NCBI RefSeq assembly: GCF_004959935.1
Contig: NZ_SMYN01000004.1
Span: forward strand, 248,001-312,000
Direction: 5' to 3'
DNA: 64,000 nt
Source: Falsirhodobacter xinxiangensis
GTDB lineage: Bacteria > Pseudomonadota > Alphaproteobacteria > Rhodobacterales > Rhodobacteraceae
Shown here: positions 8,274 to 18,320 of the stretch, one piece after another
How positions within the stretch are numbered: position 1 is the stretch's first letter
Layout of the letters: every line of letters begins with the position of its first letter
The notes under the pieces: model-generated
What the model was told of the DNA's origin: nothing
Database searches by the model: none
The model's input: only the letters and a program-made list of their open reading frames with translations
Position numbers and translations under genes: made by a program

Positions 8274-8941
8274 GCCTTCACCCCGAACGCCGCAACTTCT
8301 ATGGCCGCATCCACGGCAAGACCCTGCGGCAAAGCCAGAAGGGTTATCTGGAGGATCTGGGCCATCTGCGCCCGGCCGGCATCACCTTCGAGGAAAACCC
8401 CGAACGCAAGCAGATCGACCTGTTTCCGGGCCGCGAGACGTGGCTGGAGGTCGGCTTCGGCGGCGGCGAGCATATGGTGGCGATGGCGGCGCGGTATCGC
8501 GACGTCTCCATCATCGGCTGCGAGCCTTTCGTGAACGGCGTTGCAATGCTGCTGGGCAAGATCCGCGCGGCGGAGGTGACGAACGTGGCCGTCCATCCCG
8601 GGGATGCGCGCGATCTGATGGACGTGCTGCCGGATGCCAGCATCTCCAAGGCGTTTCTGAACTATCCCGATCCGTGGCCCAAGGCGCGGCATCATCGGCG
8701 GCGGTTCGTGACGCAGGATCACCTGATCCCGCTGTTCCGCGTGATGAAGCCGGGGGCGGAGTTCCGCGTCGCCTCGGACATTCCCGACTATATCCGCCAG
8801 ACGCTGGAGGAAGGGCCGAAGGCCGGGTTCGCGCTGGTCCATGAAGGGCCGGACGCGTGGGACGACTGGCATTCCACCCGATACGAGCAGAAGGCGCTGC
8901 GCGAAGGCCGCGCCCCGCATTACGTGACCTTCCGCCGCTGA
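8270..8941 (+). CDS. trmB: tRNA (guanine-N7-)-methyltransferase TrmB
   Basis: SAM-dependent methylation of G46 in tRNA variable loops. The 223-residue protein has the SAM-binding motif [14 protein letters not shown] and the family signature [17 protein letters not shown]. The C-terminal [13 protein letters not shown] and [12 protein letters not shown] segments are also typical. The ATGA overlap with rimM indicates coupled translation. It is often followed in this group by aroA, as here. Confidence 0.95.
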   Translation: MSLHPERRNFYGRIHGKTLRQSQKGYLEDLGHLRPAGITFEENPERKQIDLFPGRETWLEVGFGGGEHMVAMAARYRDVSIIGCEPFVNGVAMLLGKIRAAEVTNVAVHPGDARDLMDVLPDASISKAFLNYPDPWPKARHHRRRFVTQDHLIPLFRVMKPGAEFRVASDIPDYIRQTLEEGPKAGFALVHEGPDAWDDWHSTRYEQKALREGRAPHYVTFRR

Positions 8942-8954
8942 CGCTAACATGCTA

Positions 8955-8983
8955 GGGGCGTTCCCGAGAGAAGGAGACGCCCC
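8955..8983 (+). promoter_or_regulatory. Hairpin presenting the aroA ribosome binding site in its loop
   Basis: GGGGCGT and ACGCCCC form a 7-bp stem whose 15-base loop contains AAGGAG. The 3' arm ends directly at the aroA ATG. The geometry would expose the Shine-Dalgarno sequence while tying the start codon to a stem base. It could tune initiation, or be chance in GC-rich DNA. Confidence 0.35.
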
Positions 8984-10318
8984 ATGTCCGGCCACGGCAC
9001 CCCCGAACCCATGACCGCCCACCGCTCCGGCCCGCTGAAAGGCGTGGCGGAGATTCCGGGCGACAAGTCGATCAGCCACCGTGCGCTGATCTTCGGGGCG
9101 ATGGCCGTTGGGGAAACCAAGATCACCGGGCTGCTGGAAGGGCAGGACGTGCTGGACACCGCCAAGGCCATGCGGGCTTTCGGTGCGGATGTGATCCAGC
9201 ACGGCCCCGGCGCGTGGTCGGTGCATGGCGTCGGCGTCGGCGGCTTTCGCGAGCCGGAGGACGTGATCGACTGCGGCAATTCCGGCACCGGGGTGCGGCT
9301 CATCATGGGAACGATGGCGACCTCGCCGATTTCCGCGACGTTCACGGGGGATGCGTCCTTGCGCAAGCGTCCGATGGGGCGCGTGACAGATCCGCTGGCG
9401 CTGTTCGGGGCGCAGTCCTATGGCCGGAAGGGTGGGCGGCTGCCGCTGACGCTGGTGGGGGCGGCGAACCCGGTTCCGGTGCAATACACGACCCCGATGC
9501 CCTCGGCGCAGGTGAAATCGGCGGTGCTGCTGGCCGCGCTGAACGCGCCGGGCGAGACGGTCGTGACCGAGCGCGAGGCGACGCGGGACCATTCGGAACG
9601 GATGCTCGCGGGCTTCGGCGCGAAGCTGCATGTGGAGCGCACCAACGCCGGCAACGTCATCACCCTGCAGGGCCAGCCCGAACTGCGCCCGCAGGTCGTG
9701 GCCGTGCCGCGCGATCCGTCTTCGGCGGCGTTCCCGGTCTGCGCGGCGGTGATCGTCGAAGGGTCGGACATTCTGGTTCCCGGCGTGTCGCAGAACACCA
9801 CCCGCAACGGGCTTTACCCGACGCTGGTGGAGATGGGCGCGGACATCACCTTCGAGAACCCGCGCGAGGAAGGTGGCGAGCCGGTGGCAGATCTGCGCGT
9901 GCGGGCATCGTCGCTGAAGGGGATCGAGGTGCCGCCGGAGCGTGCGCCCTCGATGATCGACGAATATCCGGTGCTGTCGGTCGTCGCGGCGTTCGCCGAG
10001 GGCAAGACCGTGATGCGCGGTGTGAAGGAATTGCGGGTCAAGGAATCCGACCGGATCGACGCGATGGCGCGCGGGTTGGAGGCTTGCGGCGTAACCATTG
10101 AGGAGGACGAGGACACGCTGATCGTCCACGGCCTTGGCGGCAAGGTGCCGGGCGGCGCGACGGTGGCCACCCATATCGACCACCGCATCGCGATGAGCTT
10201 TCTGGTGCTTGGCCTCGCCTCGCAGAAGCCGGTAACGGTGGATGACGGATCGCCCATCGCGACGTCCTTCCCGATCTTCGGCAAGCTGATGGCGGATCTG
10301 GGCGCGGATATCCGGTGA
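8984..10318 (+). CDS. aroA: 3-phosphoshikimate 1-carboxyvinyltransferase (EPSP synthase)
   Basis: Shikimate pathway enzyme joining shikimate-3-phosphate and PEP. The 444 residues include [31 protein letters not shown] (about residue 99), and [17 protein letters not shown], the normal catalytic and binding segments. A glyphosate-insensitive class II-like arrangement is suggested by length and the SISHRALI wording, but this cannot be fixed by eye. The stop overlaps the cmk GTG start. Confidence 0.96.
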   Translation: MSGHGTPEPMTAHRSGPLKGVAEIPGDKSISHRALIFGAMAVGETKITGLLEGQDVLDTAKAMRAFGADVIQHGPGAWSVHGVGVGGFREPEDVIDCGNSGTGVRLIMGTMATSPISATFTGDASLRKRPMGRVTDPLALFGAQSYGRKGGRLPLTLVGAANPVPVQYTTPMPSAQVKSAVLLAALNAPGETVVTEREATRDHSERMLAGFGAKLHVERTNAGNVITLQGQPELRPQVVAVPRDPSSAAFPVCAAVIVEGSDILVPGVSQNTTRNGLYPTLVEMGADITFENPREEGGEPVADLRVRASSLKGIEVPPERAPSMIDEYPVLSVVAAFAEGKTVMRGVKELRVKESDRIDAMARGLEACGVTIEEDEDTLIVHGLGGKVPGGATVATHIDHRIAMSFLVLGLASQKPVTVDDGSPIATSFPIFGKLMADLGADIR

Positions 10319-10908
10319 TCTTCACGGTTGCGATAGACGGGCCGGCGGCGGCGGGCAAGGGCACCATCGCCCGCGCCGTGGCGGCGGAGTTCGGGTTCGC
10401 GCATCTGGACACGGGGCTGCTGTATCGCGCGGTGGGCGCGAAGGGCGGCGATCCGGTCGCGGCGGCGCAGTTGACCCCCGAGGATCTGGCGCGCGGCGAT
10501 CTGCGGTCCTTGGAGGCGGGGCAGGCGGCCAGCCGCGTCGCCGCCATCCCCGAGGTGCGGGCCGCGCTGACCCGGTTCCAGCGGGACTTCGCGCGGCAGG
10601 ACGGGGGCGCGGTTCTGGACGGGCGCGACATCGGCACGGTGATCTGCCCCGAGGCGGAGGTGAAGCTGTTCGTCACCGCTTCGGCGCTGGTGCGGGCGCA
10701 TCGCCGCTGGCTGGAGGTCGGCGGCGACGAGGCCGAGGTGCTGGCGCAGGTGATCGAACGCGACGCGCGCGATGCCGAACGCGCGACCGCGCCGATGGTC
10801 GCGGCACCGGATGCGCTCTTGCTTGATACGACCGAATTGTCTATATCGGCGGCGATCGAGATGGCCGTCGAAGCCATCCGTCAAAGGATCGGACAGGGTC
10901 GGGCATAA
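10315..10908 (+). CDS. cmk: Cytidylate kinase
   Basis: Phosphorylates CMP/dCMP. The P-loop [18 protein letters not shown], the [11 protein letters not shown] segment and [20 protein letters not shown] are diagnostic. At 197 residues it is at the short end of the family (about 205-230). A GTG start overlapping the aroA stop (GTGA) is used. The aroA-cmk-rpsA order is classical. Confidence 0.94.
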   Translation: MIFTVAIDGPAAAGKGTIARAVAAEFGFAHLDTGLLYRAVGAKGGDPVAAAQLTPEDLARGDLRSLEAGQAASRVAAIPEVRAALTRFQRDFARQDGGAVLDGRDIGTVICPEAEVKLFVTASALVRAHRRWLEVGGDEAEVLAQVIERDARDAERATAPMVAAPDALLLDTTELSISAAIEMAVEAIRQRIGQGRA

Positions 10909-10994
10909 AGCCTCGGGCCCTTTTCGCATTTCCACAAAGACCGGCGGAGCCAACCGCATGGCCAGAAAAACCGTATAAAGGAAACTGTAAACGC

Positions 10995-12674
10995 ATGTGC
11001 GCTAAAGCAACTATGGACGAATTCGAAGCCCTTCTGAAGGAAAGCTTCGAGATCGACACCCCGGACGAAGGTTCGGTTGTCAAAGGCCGGGTCATCGCCA
11101 TCGAGGCGGGTCAGGCCATCATCGACGTCGGCTACAAGATGGAAGGCCGCGTCGACCTGAAAGAATTCGCAAACCCCGGCGAGACCGCTGACATCAACGT
11201 CGGCGACGAAGTCGAGGTCTATCTGGACCGCGTCGAAAACGCGCGTGGCGAGGCTGTCATCAGCCGCGAGAAAGCCCGCCGCGAAGAAGCGTGGGACCGT
11301 CTGGAAAAAGCCTACGCCAACGAGACCCGCGTCGACGGCGCGATCTTCGGCCGTGTCAAAGGCGGCTTCACCGTCGATCTGGGCGGCGCTGTTGCGTTCC
11401 TTCCGGGCTCGCAGGTTGACGTCCGTCCGGTTCGCGACGCTGGCCCGCTGATGGGCATGAAGCAGCCGTTCCAGATTCTGAAAATGGACCGTCGTCGTGG
11501 CAACATCGTTGTCTCGCGTCGTGCGATCCTTGAAGAGTCGCGTGCCGAACAGCGTGCCGAAGTCATCTCCAACCTGACCGAAGGCCAGACCGTTGACGGT
11601 GTGGTCAAGAACATCACCGAATACGGTGCGTTCGTCGATCTGGGCGGCGTCGATGGCCTGCTGCACGTCACCGACATGGCATGGCGCCGCGTCAACCACC
11701 CGTCCGAGATCCTGTCGATCGGCGAGACCGTGAAGGTCCAGGTCATCAAGATCAACAAGGACACCCACCGCATCAGCCTGGGCATGAAACAGCTCCAGTC
11801 CGATCCGTGGGATTCGGTGGAAATCCAGTATCCGCTGGGTTCGGTCCACAAGGGCCGCGTCACGAACATCACCGATTACGGCGCGTTCGTGGAACTGGAA
11901 GCCGGTGTCGAAGGTCTGGTCCACGTCTCGGAAATGAGCTGGACCAAGAAGAACGTGCACCCCGGCAAGATCGTTTCGACCTCGCAAGAAGTCGACGTGA
12001 TGGTGCTGGAAATCGATTCGGCGAAACGCCGCGTGTCGCTGGGCCTGAAACAGACCCAACGCAACCCGTGGGAAGTGTTCGCTGAAACGCATCCGGTCGG
12101 CACGAACATCGAAGGCGAAGTCAAGAACATCACCGAATTCGGTCTGTTCGTCGGTCTCGACAACGACATCGACGGCATGGTTCACCTTTCGGACCTGTCG
12201 TGGGACCAGCGCGGCGAAGACGCGATCCAGAACTATCGCAAAGGCGACACCGTTCAGGCGGCCGTCACCGAAGTCGATATCGAGAAAGAGCGTATCTCGC
12301 TCTCGATCAAGGCTCTGGGCGAAGACACGTTCACGGATGCAGTTGACGGCGTGAAGCGCGGCTCGATCGTGACCTGCGAGGTCACCGCGATCGAAGATGG
12401 CGGCATCGAGGTCGAATACAACAGCATGAAGGCCTTCATCCGTCGTTCGGATCTGGCCCGTGACCGTGCAGACCAGCGCCCCGAGCGTTTCCAGGTCGGT
12501 GACAAGGTCGATGCCCGCGTGACCAACGTGGACAGCAAGACCCGCCGTCTGGGCCTGTCGATCAAGGCGCGTGAAATCGCCGAAGAGAAAGAGGCCGTCG
12601 AACAGTATGGCTCGTCCGATTCGGGCGCGTCGCTGGGCGACATCCTGGGCGCAGCGCTCAAGAACAACCGCTGA
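10995..12674 (+). CDS. rpsA: 30S ribosomal protein S1
   Basis: mRNA-binding ribosomal protein of 559 residues with six S1 (OB-fold) repeats. Repeats three to five are visibly similar, each with VKNITEYGAFVDLGG- or VTNITDYGAFVELEAG-like openings. Its codon usage is clearly more biased than that of neighbours, as for a very highly expressed gene. An 86 nt leader separates it from cmk and an intrinsic terminator follows. Confidence 0.97.
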   Translation: MCAKATMDEFEALLKESFEIDTPDEGSVVKGRVIAIEAGQAIIDVGYKMEGRVDLKEFANPGETADINVGDEVEVYLDRVENARGEAVISREKARREEAWDRLEKAYANETRVDGAIFGRVKGGFTVDLGGAVAFLPGSQVDVRPVRDAGPLMGMKQPFQILKMDRRRGNIVVSRRAILEESRAEQRAEVISNLTEGQTVDGVVKNITEYGAFVDLGGVDGLLHVTDMAWRRVNHPSEILSIGETVKVQVIKINKDTHRISLGMKQLQSDPWDSVEIQYPLGSVHKGRVTNITDYGAFVELEAGVEGLVHVSEMSWTKKNVHPGKIVSTSQEVDVMVLEIDSAKRRVSLGLKQTQRNPWEVFAETHPVGTNIEGEVKNITEFGLFVGLDNDIDGMVHLSDLSWDQRGEDAIQNYRKGDTVQAAVTEVDIEKERISLSIKALGEDTFTDAVDGVKRGSIVTCEVTAIEDGGIEVEYNSMKAFIRRSDLARDRADQRPERFQVGDKVDARVTNVDSKTRRLGLSIKAREIAEEKEAVEQYGSSDSGASLGDILGAALKNNR

Positions 12675-12695
12675 TCTGCCGCAAGGCAAATGGAA

Positions 12696-12724
12696 AGGCC
12701 CCGCGCATGTCGCGGGGCCTTTTT
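12696..12724 (+). terminator. Rho-independent terminator of rpsA
   Basis: Perfect 10-bp stem AGGCCCCGCG / CGCGGGGCCT with a five-base loop, followed by a run of T. It lies 22 bases after the rpsA stop codon. Confidence 0.9.
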
Positions 12725-12744
12725 GCTTGTGGGGGTTTTCCTGT

Positions 12745-12772
12745 TTGTCACAGGAATTACATTGCGTATATT
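12745..12772 (+). promoter_or_regulatory. Promoter for ihfB
   Basis: TTGTCA and TATATT spaced by 16 bases, located between the rpsA terminator and ihfB. The transcript would have a short leader of about 35-40 nt. Confidence 0.55.
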
Positions 12773-12813
12773 CAGGGGGATAAGCGCGGCAGAATGGCCG
12801 CATCGGGGGGGTA

Positions 12814-13095
12814 ATGATACGATCAGAACTGATCCAGAAGATTGCCGACGAAAACCCGCACCTGACCCAGCGTCATGTCGAACGTATCGTCAGCACCGTG
12901 TTCGAGGAGATCATCGAAGCACTGTCGCGCGGTGATCGGGTGGAGCTTCGGGGCTTCGGTGCATTTTCCGTCAAAGCGCGGGAGGCGCGGGTCGGACGCA
13001 ATCCGAGGACCGGCGAAGCCGTTGAAGTAGAGGATAAGAAAGTGCCGTTTTTCAAGACCGGGAAACTTTTGCGCGACAGGCTGAACGGGCGCTGA
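12814..13095 (+). CDS. ihfB: Integration host factor subunit beta
   Basis: This DNA-bending protein pairs with IHF alpha. The 93 residues follow the HU/IHF fold, with [20 protein letters not shown], the arm [14 protein letters not shown] and [12 protein letters not shown]. The GRNPRTGE wording and the position after rpsA identify the beta subunit rather than HU. A G-run ribosome binding site precedes the ATG. Confidence 0.95.
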   Translation: MIRSELIQKIADENPHLTQRHVERIVSTVFEEIIEALSRGDRVELRGFGAFSVKAREARVGRNPRTGEAVEVEDKKVPFFKTGKLLRDRLNGR

Positions 13096-13096
13096 G

Positions 13097-13441
13097 ATGG
13101 TCCGTGGCTTCCGTATCGCGCTGATCGCCGTCCTGTCGATCCTGCTTCTTGCCGTCGCCATGGCCAATCGCGGCCCGGTGACGGTTCGCCTTTTGCCCGA
13201 AAGCTTTGGCGCTTTCCTCGGGTTCTCGTGGCAGATGCAGCTGCCGCTGTTCCTCGTCATCCTTGGCGCGGCGGCGATCGGGTTGTTGATCGGATTCATC
13301 TGGGAATGGATTCGCGAACACAAGATCCGCAAGGTCGGCGTGAAGTCGCAGAAGGAAGCCGTGAAGCTTCGGGCGGAGGTTGCAAGCCTGCGAGAGCAGA
13401 AGCCGCAAGATGAGGTTCTGGCGCTTCTGGACCGGAAGTGA
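13097..13441 (+). CDS. LapA-family (DUF1049) inner-membrane protein
   Basis: The 114-residue protein has two hydrophobic helices ([20 protein letters not shown] and [20 protein letters not shown]) followed by a basic/acidic coiled-coil-like tail. This is the shape of LapA/YciS proteins that partner with LapB in controlling lipopolysaccharide synthesis in enterobacteria. No lapB is nearby, so that role is not shown here. The position after ihfB matches other Rhodobacteraceae. It overlaps trpF by four bases. Confidence 0.8.
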   Translation: MVRGFRIALIAVLSILLLAVAMANRGPVTVRLLPESFGAFLGFSWQMQLPLFLVILGAAAIGLLIGFIWEWIREHKIRKVGVKSQKEAVKLRAEVASLREQKPQDEVLALLDRK

Positions 13442-14094
13442 GCGGGATACGGGTCAAGATCTGCGGGCTGCGGACGGAAGCCGACATGGCTGCCGTTGCC
13501 GCGGCTGGCGCGCATTACGCAGGGCTGGTGTTCTTTGCCAAATCCCCGCGCCATCTGACGATCCCCGAGGCGAGGGCGCTGGCTTTCGCCGCCCCGGCGG
13601 GGCTGGCCAAGGTCGCGCTGGTGGTCGATGCCGATGATGCCGCGCTGGATTCCATCGTCGATCAGGTGCCGCTGGACATGTTGCAACTTCACGGCTCGGA
13701 ATCGCCCGCACGGGTGGCCGAGGTGCGCGCGCGCTATGGCCTGCCGGTGATGAAGGCCATCGGCGTCGCGGACGAGGGCGATCTGGCGGACCTGCTGGAG
13801 ATGAGCCTTGCCGCCGACCAGCTTCTGATCGACGCAAAGCCCACCGTGGATCTGCCGGGCGGCAACGGCATCGCCTTCGACTGGCGGCTGGTCGGCCGCC
13901 GCCGCTGGCTGAAGCCGTGGATGCTGGCGGGTGGGCTGACACCCGAGAACGTGGCCGAGGCGATCAGGCTGACCAATGTGCGGCAGGTGGATGTGTCCTC
14001 GGGGGTCGAGTCGGCGCGTGGGGTCAAGGATCACGCCAAGATCGCCGCCTTCGCCCGTGCCGCGCTTGGTCCTGCCGTTCCGCGTTTGCGCTGA
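13438..14094 (+). CDS. trpF: Phosphoribosylanthranilate isomerase
   Basis: Tryptophan pathway isomerase with a TIM barrel. The 218-residue protein begins [17 protein letters not shown], contains [14 protein letters not shown], and ends with the phosphate-binding [14 protein letters not shown] and [15 protein letters not shown]. The GTG start overlaps the upstream stop (GTGA). trpB follows after a 45 nt gap; trpA is not between them and was not seen in the window. Confidence 0.96.
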   Translation: MSGIRVKICGLRTEADMAAVAAAGAHYAGLVFFAKSPRHLTIPEARALAFAAPAGLAKVALVVDADDAALDSIVDQVPLDMLQLHGSESPARVAEVRARYGLPVMKAIGVADEGDLADLLEMSLAADQLLIDAKPTVDLPGGNGIAFDWRLVGRRRWLKPWMLAGGLTPENVAEAIRLTNVRQVDVSSGVESARGVKDHAKIAAFARAALGPAVPRLR

Positions 14095-14139
14095 ACTGCC
14101 GCCGGGTGTAAACCGGACCGATCCAGCAGGAGAGAGCAC

Positions 14140-15366
14140 ATGGCCGAGGACGGCATCAACAGTTTCATGAACGGCCCGGACGAGAATGGCCGTTTCGGCA
14201 TCTTCGGCGGGCGTTTCGTTTCCGAAACGCTGATGCCGCTGATCCTGGAGCTGGAAAAGTGCTATGACCACGCCAAGACCGACCCGAGCTTCTGGGCCGA
14301 GATGGACGATCTGTGGAAGAATTATGTCGGCCGTCCCAGCCCGCTCTACCTCGCATCGCGCCTGACGGAGCATCTTGGCGGGGCAAAGGTTTACCTCAAG
14401 CGCGAGGAGCTGAACCACACCGGCAGCCACAAGATCAACAACGTGCTGGGCCAGATCCTTCTGGCACGCCGGATGGGCAAGACGCGGATCATCGCGGAAA
14501 CCGGGGCGGGGCAGCATGGTGTGGCGACGGCGACGGTCTGCGCCAAGTTCGGGCTGAAATGCATCGTCTATATGGGCGCGCATGACGTGGAACGGCAATC
14601 GCCCAACGTCTTCCGTATGCGCCTTCTGGGGGCGGAGGTGATTCCCGTCACCTCGGGTCGTGGCACGCTCAAAGATGCGATGAACGACGCGCTGCGCGAC
14701 TGGGTTACCAATGTCCGCGACACCTTCTATTGCATCGGCACGGTCGCGGGCCCGCATCCCTATCCCGGCATGGTCCGCGATTTCCAATCCATCATCGGAC
14801 GCGAGACGCGCGACCAGATGCAGGAGCAGGAGGGCCGCCTGCCCGACACCATCGTCGCGGCCATCGGCGGCGGGTCGAACGCGATGGGCCTGTTCCACCC
14901 GTTCCTCGACGATCCTTCGGTGAAGATCATCGGGGTCGAGGCCGGCGGCAAGGGCGTGGACGAGAAGATGCAGCACTGCGCCAGCCTGACCGGCGGGCGT
15001 CCGGGCGTGCTGCACGGCAACCGCACCTATCTTCTACAGGATCAGGACGGGCAGATCCTCGAAGGGTTCTCGATCTCGGCGGGTCTGGATTATCCCGGGA
15101 TCGGGCCGGAACATGCGTGGCTGCACGATGTGGGCCGCGCGGAATATGTCTCCGTGACCGATGACGAGGCGTTGGGCGCGTTCCAGCTTCTGTGCCAGAC
15201 CGAGGGCATCATCCCGGCGCTGGAATCCAGCCATGCCATCGCGCATGTGATCAAGCTGGCGCCGACGCTGCCCAAGGACCACATCATCGTCATCAACCTG
15301 TCGGGCCGTGGCGACAAGGACATCTTCACCGTCGCCAAGCATCTTGGCTTCGAGATGAAGGTCTAA
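14140..15366 (+). CDS. trpB: Tryptophan synthase beta chain
   Basis: PLP enzyme condensing indole and serine. The 408 residues contain the PLP lysine in HTGSHKINN (Lys98), the GAGQHGV loop, GGGSNAMG and the terminal SGRGDKD. GGAGAGAG lies upstream of the ATG. The stop codon overlaps the convergently transcribed DUF2237 gene by four bases. Confidence 0.97.
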   Translation: MAEDGINSFMNGPDENGRFGIFGGRFVSETLMPLILELEKCYDHAKTDPSFWAEMDDLWKNYVGRPSPLYLASRLTEHLGGAKVYLKREELNHTGSHKINNVLGQILLARRMGKTRIIAETGAGQHGVATATVCAKFGLKCIVYMGAHDVERQSPNVFRMRLLGAEVIPVTSGRGTLKDAMNDALRDWVTNVRDTFYCIGTVAGPHPYPGMVRDFQSIIGRETRDQMQEQEGRLPDTIVAAIGGGSNAMGLFHPFLDDPSVKIIGVEAGGKGVDEKMQHCASLTGGRPGVLHGNRTYLLQDQDGQILEGFSISAGLDYPGIGPEHAWLHDVGRAEYVSVTDDEALGAFQLLCQTEGIIPALESSHAIAHVIKLAPTLPKDHIIVINLSGRGDKDIFTVAKHLGFEMKV

Positions 15367-15728
15367 AGCGCGTAGATCTGCAAGATTTCCATCGGCACCA
15401 CGTCCAGCGTGCGCCGATGGGTCGCCTCCAGCCGCACCTGCGGGGCCGCGCCTTCCTCATGCGCCTGAAGGAAACGTGCGGCACACAGGCACCAGCGGTC
15501 GCCGGGGGCCAGCCCCTTGAACCCGTATTCCGGGCGCGGCGTGGACAGATCGTTGCCAAGATATTTCGACATCGCCAGAAACTCTGCCGTCATCACGGCG
15601 CAGACCGTGTGGCGACCCAGATCCGTGGTGCCGGTGTCGCAGCAGCCGTTGCGATAGAACCCCGTCAGCGGATCGACCGAACAGGATTCCAGCTTGCCGC
15701 CAAGGACGTTTTCCGAAGGCTCCATCAT
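15363..15728 (-). CDS. DUF2237 family protein
   Basis: The 121-residue conserved protein of unknown function carries the family hallmarks [38 protein letters not shown] and [12 protein letters not shown]. Its conserved cysteines suggest metal or redox chemistry, but no function is established to my knowledge. It starts inside the pth stop (ATGA), so it is probably co-translated with pth. Confidence 0.85.
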   Translation of the reverse strand: MMEPSENVLGGKLESCSVDPLTGFYRNGCCDTGTTDLGRHTVCAVMTAEFLAMSKYLGNDLSTPRPEYGFKGLAPGDRWCLCAARFLQAHEEGAAPQVRLEATHRRTLDVVPMEILQIYAL

Positions 15729-16393
15729 CTGAACCGATCCGCCAGTTTCTGCAGGGTGCTGCGTGTATCCTCGGGCGGCGGTTCTGCGGGCTTCGCCGGG
15801 CGCTCTGTCCCGGTGGAGGGCCGGGGCGGGGCCACCCGCTGCGCGACCGCGTTCAGGAACCGCGGCCCGTCGCCCGAAACAAGCGCCGCCGCCCCGTCCG
15901 ACACGCCGCGCATCACGTCGTCCAGCCAGTCCGCCTCGGCCTTGGCGAAATCGGCAAGGACATAGCCCGCAACCCGGTCCTTGTGGCCGGGATGGCCGAT
16001 GCCCAGCCGCACGCGGTCGTAAGCCTCGCCGATATGGGCGTGGATGGACCGCAGGCCGTTATGCCCGGCATGGCCGCCGCCGGTCTTCAGCCGCACCTTG
16101 CCGGGGGCGAGGTCCAATTCGTCATGGAACACCATCACATCGGCGGGGGTCAGCTTCCAGAAGCGCATCGCCTCGCCCACCGACTGGCCGGAGAGGTTCA
16201 TGAAGGTTTCGGGCTTCAGCAGCACCGCCTTGTCGGACCCAAGCCGCCCTTCGGCCATCTGCCCCTGAAACCCGCGCTTCCATGGCCCGAAGCCGTGATC
16301 GGACGCGATCCGGTCCAATGCCATGAAGCCGATGTTGTGACGGTTTCCCGCATAACGTGCGCCGGGATTGCCCAGACCGACCAAAAGCTTCAT
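15725..16393 (-). CDS. pth: Peptidyl-tRNA hydrolase
   Basis: Releases tRNA from prematurely dropped peptidyl-tRNA. It shows LLVGLGNPGARYAGNRHNIGF with catalytic His19, KPETFMNLSGQSV, FHDELDL and GGGHAGHNGLRSI. The start is the ATG before KLLVGLG; the eleven upstream in-frame residues are not family-like. A proline-rich 35-residue C-terminal tail extends it to 222 residues. rplY usually sits just upstream of pth; here two plus-strand genes intervene. Confidence 0.95.
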   Translation of the reverse strand: MKLLVGLGNPGARYAGNRHNIGFMALDRIASDHGFGPWKRGFQGQMAEGRLGSDKAVLLKPETFMNLSGQSVGEAMRFWKLTPADVMVFHDELDLAPGKVRLKTGGGHAGHNGLRSIHAHIGEAYDRVRLGIGHPGHKDRVAGYVLADFAKAEADWLDDVMRGVSDGAAALVSGDGPRFLNAVAQRVAPPRPSTGTERPAKPAEPPPEDTRSTLQKLADRFR

Positions 16394-16498
16394 CGCCGCC
16401 TCCGTTTGCATCCGTTCTAGGGACATCGCCCGAATGACGCAACCGCTTGACGCGGCGTCAATCTATGGCAACCTTTTGCCGCGTCTGAGGGGGTGACC

Positions 16499-16813
16499 AT
16501 GTTTCTTGCGATGAACCGTTTCCGTATCCGTCCCGGTCAGGAGGATGCCTTCGAGGCGATCTGGAAAAACCGCGAAAGTCGGCTGCCGGAGGTTCCGGGC
16601 TTCGTGTCGTTCAACCTGCTGCGCGGGCCGGCGAAGGACGATCACGTCCTTTACGCCTCGCACACCATCTGGCGGGACGAGCAGAGCTTCCGCGACTGGA
16701 CCCGGTCCGACGCCTTCCGCGAGGCGCATCGCGGCGCGGGCGGGTATGGTGATGTCTATGCCGGGCATCCGGAGCTGGAGCTTTTCTCCTCGGTCCAGCA
16801 TATCGAGCCATGA
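16499..16813 (+). CDS. ABM-fold protein, putative IsdG-like heme-degrading monooxygenase
   Basis: This 104-residue antibiotic-biosynthesis-monooxygenase (ABM) domain protein carries Asn6, Trp67 and His77. These are the same residues at essentially the same positions as the catalytic triad of staphylococcal IsdG. The segments AMNRFRI, SFRDWTRSDAFREAH and VPGFVSFNLLRG fit heme-degrading members of the fold. A role in opening heme to release iron is inferred from these residues and would complement hmuSTUV in the same window. ATG is preferred over a GTG six bases upstream because GAGGGG is then well spaced. Confidence 0.75.
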   Translation: MFLAMNRFRIRPGQEDAFEAIWKNRESRLPEVPGFVSFNLLRGPAKDDHVLYASHTIWRDEQSFRDWTRSDAFREAHRGAGGYGDVYAGHPELELFSSVQHIEP

Positions 16814-17652
16814 TCCCGACCGAGCCATGGCGGGCGGCGATCCTGGCGCGATTCCCCGAACTGGCCGGCGCGCGGTTCAAGCTGCGGAACGGCGGGTGGG
16901 ACTGCATCGCGCTGGATGTCGGCGACCGCATGATCTTCAAGTTCCCGCGCAACCCGATCGCGGAACGCCGTCTGCGCCGCGAGGCGGGGCTGCTGGCGGT
17001 GCTGCATGCGCGCCTGCCGCTGCCGGTGCCGAAGATGGTGTTGCATCTGGGCCCGCCCGTCTTCTCGTCCCACAGAAAGCTGCCGGGCGATGTGCTGGAG
17101 CCGAAGGATTATGCCCGGCTGGACGCGACGGCCAAGGCGCGGCTGGCCCTCGATCTGGCGCGGTTCTTCGCCGCGCTTCATGCGCTGGACGTGACCGAGA
17201 TGGCCGCGAACGGGGCGGTTCCCATCGAGGAGGGGCCAGATCCGGCGCTGGCGCTGCCGCATCTTTCGCACGTGTCCCGCCTTGCGGCAGAGGCGCTGCT
17301 GCGCGATCCGCTGCCGCCCGATCCCTTCGGCGATATCTACGGCTTTTTCGATGCGCATGGCTGGAACATGGCGTTCAACCATCGGCTTGGGGTGTTGAAT
17401 GGCATCTATGATTTCGCCGACAGCGGCATCGGCCCGCTGCACCGCGAATTCGTCGCACCGCGCTTCCTGGGGCCGGACCTCGTGCCGCATATCCTGCGCG
17501 ACTATGCCGCGATCACCGGGCGACAGGCCGATCCGGACCGCGTCCACCGGATCACCGGGCGCCACCGCCTGCAAGAGATCGTGGAGACGGACGATCCCGA
17601 AATGCGCCCCCGGATGATCGCCGCCTTCGACGATTGGGTGATGGGAAAATGA
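16810..17652 (+). CDS. APH-family phosphotransferase (kinase-like), substrate unknown
   Basis: The 280-residue protein has the aminoglycoside phosphotransferase/choline kinase-type fold. The N-lobe contains RFKLRNGGWDCIALDVGDRM and FKFPRN, with Lys as the probable ATP lysine. The catalytic loop FFDAHGWNMAF keeps the Asp and Asn five residues apart, and the metal-binding YDFADSGIGP follows. The first His of the Brenner motif is Phe. The start overlaps the stop of the putative heme monooxygenase, so the two are co-translated. Its substrate cannot be named. Confidence 0.78.
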   Translation: MIPTEPWRAAILARFPELAGARFKLRNGGWDCIALDVGDRMIFKFPRNPIAERRLRREAGLLAVLHARLPLPVPKMVLHLGPPVFSSHRKLPGDVLEPKDYARLDATAKARLALDLARFFAALHALDVTEMAANGAVPIEEGPDPALALPHLSHVSRLAAEALLRDPLPPDPFGDIYGFFDAHGWNMAFNHRLGVLNGIYDFADSGIGPLHREFVAPRFLGPDLVPHILRDYAAITGRQADPDRVHRITGRHRLQEIVETDDPEMRPRMIAAFDDWVMGK

Positions 17653-17681
17653 AAAGGGCGCGAAGGTCTCCCTTCGCGCCC
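17652..17681 (-). terminator. Terminator of rplY
   Basis: Perfect 11-bp stem GGGCGCGAAGG / CCTTCGCGCCC with a four-base loop. On the minus strand it is followed by TTTTC, so it mainly terminates rplY. On the plus strand there is no T-run, though the stem could still mark the end of the kinase gene transcript. Confidence 0.85.
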
Positions 17682-17702
17682 CGATCCGTAGGCCGGTAAG
17701 GA

Positions 17703-18320
17703 TCACTCCTCGGCGGCGTCGTCGCCTTCTTCGTTGTCCGACGAACGCAGGCCCGACGGGGCCGAGATGTTCGCGATGACGAAGTTGCGGTCGATGGTCG
17801 CGTTCACGCCTTTGGGCAGAACGACGTCGTTGATGTGGATCACATCGCCGATGTTCTTGCCGGTCAGGTCAACCGTGATGTGGTCCGGGATGTCGCCAGC
17901 GGTGACTTCCAGTTCGACCTCGTTGCGGACGACGACCAGAGTGCCGCCGCGCTTGAGGCCCGGTGCCGCATCGTGGTTGATGAAGTCAACGTGGATGAAC
18001 AGGTTCACGCGCGACGTGCGACGCAGGCGCATCAGGTCGAGGTGCGTGGGCAGATCTTTGACGACATCGCGCTGAACGCCGCGGCAGATGACGCGCACGT
18101 CTTCCTGACCTTCAACCTTCAGGTTGAACAGCGTCGAAAGGAAGCGGCCCTGCTTCAGCTTTTTCAGCAGCATGTTGTAGTTGACGTTGATGGCCAGCGG
18201 GTCGACACCGCCACCATAAACGACACCGGGTACGTTGCCCTCACGACGAGCTTGACGAGCGGCCCCCTTGCCAGTCCCCGTCCGCACCACGGCAACAAGA
18301 TCCGGGATCTCTTTAGCCAT
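17703..18320 (-). CDS. rplY: 50S ribosomal protein L25/general stress protein Ctc
   Basis: 5S rRNA-binding protein of the long Ctc type (205 residues). It has the N-terminal L25 domain ([21 protein letters not shown]) and a C-terminal beta domain ([20 protein letters not shown]), and ends in an acidic tail. GGAG lies eight bases before the ATG. Codon usage is biased as for a ribosomal gene. The gene is transcribed toward a strong terminator. Confidence 0.96.
   Translation of the reverse strand: MAKEIPDLVAVVRTGTGKGAARQARREGNVPGVVYGGGVDPLAINVNYNMLLKKLKQGRFLSTLFNLKVEGQEDVRVICRGVQRDVVKDLPTHLDLMRLRRTSRVNLFIHVDFINHDAAPGLKRGGTLVVVRNEVELEVTAGDIPDHITVDLTGKNIGDVIHINDVVLPKGVNATIDRNFVIANISAPSGLRSSDNEEGDDAAEE

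Noticed and set aside
17330-17385. Apparent loss of the catalytic Asp in the APH-type kinase
   Set aside because: A first alignment placed Trp at the catalytic position. Shifting to FFDAHGWN aligns Asp and Asn five residues apart as in active enzymes; only the leading His is missing.
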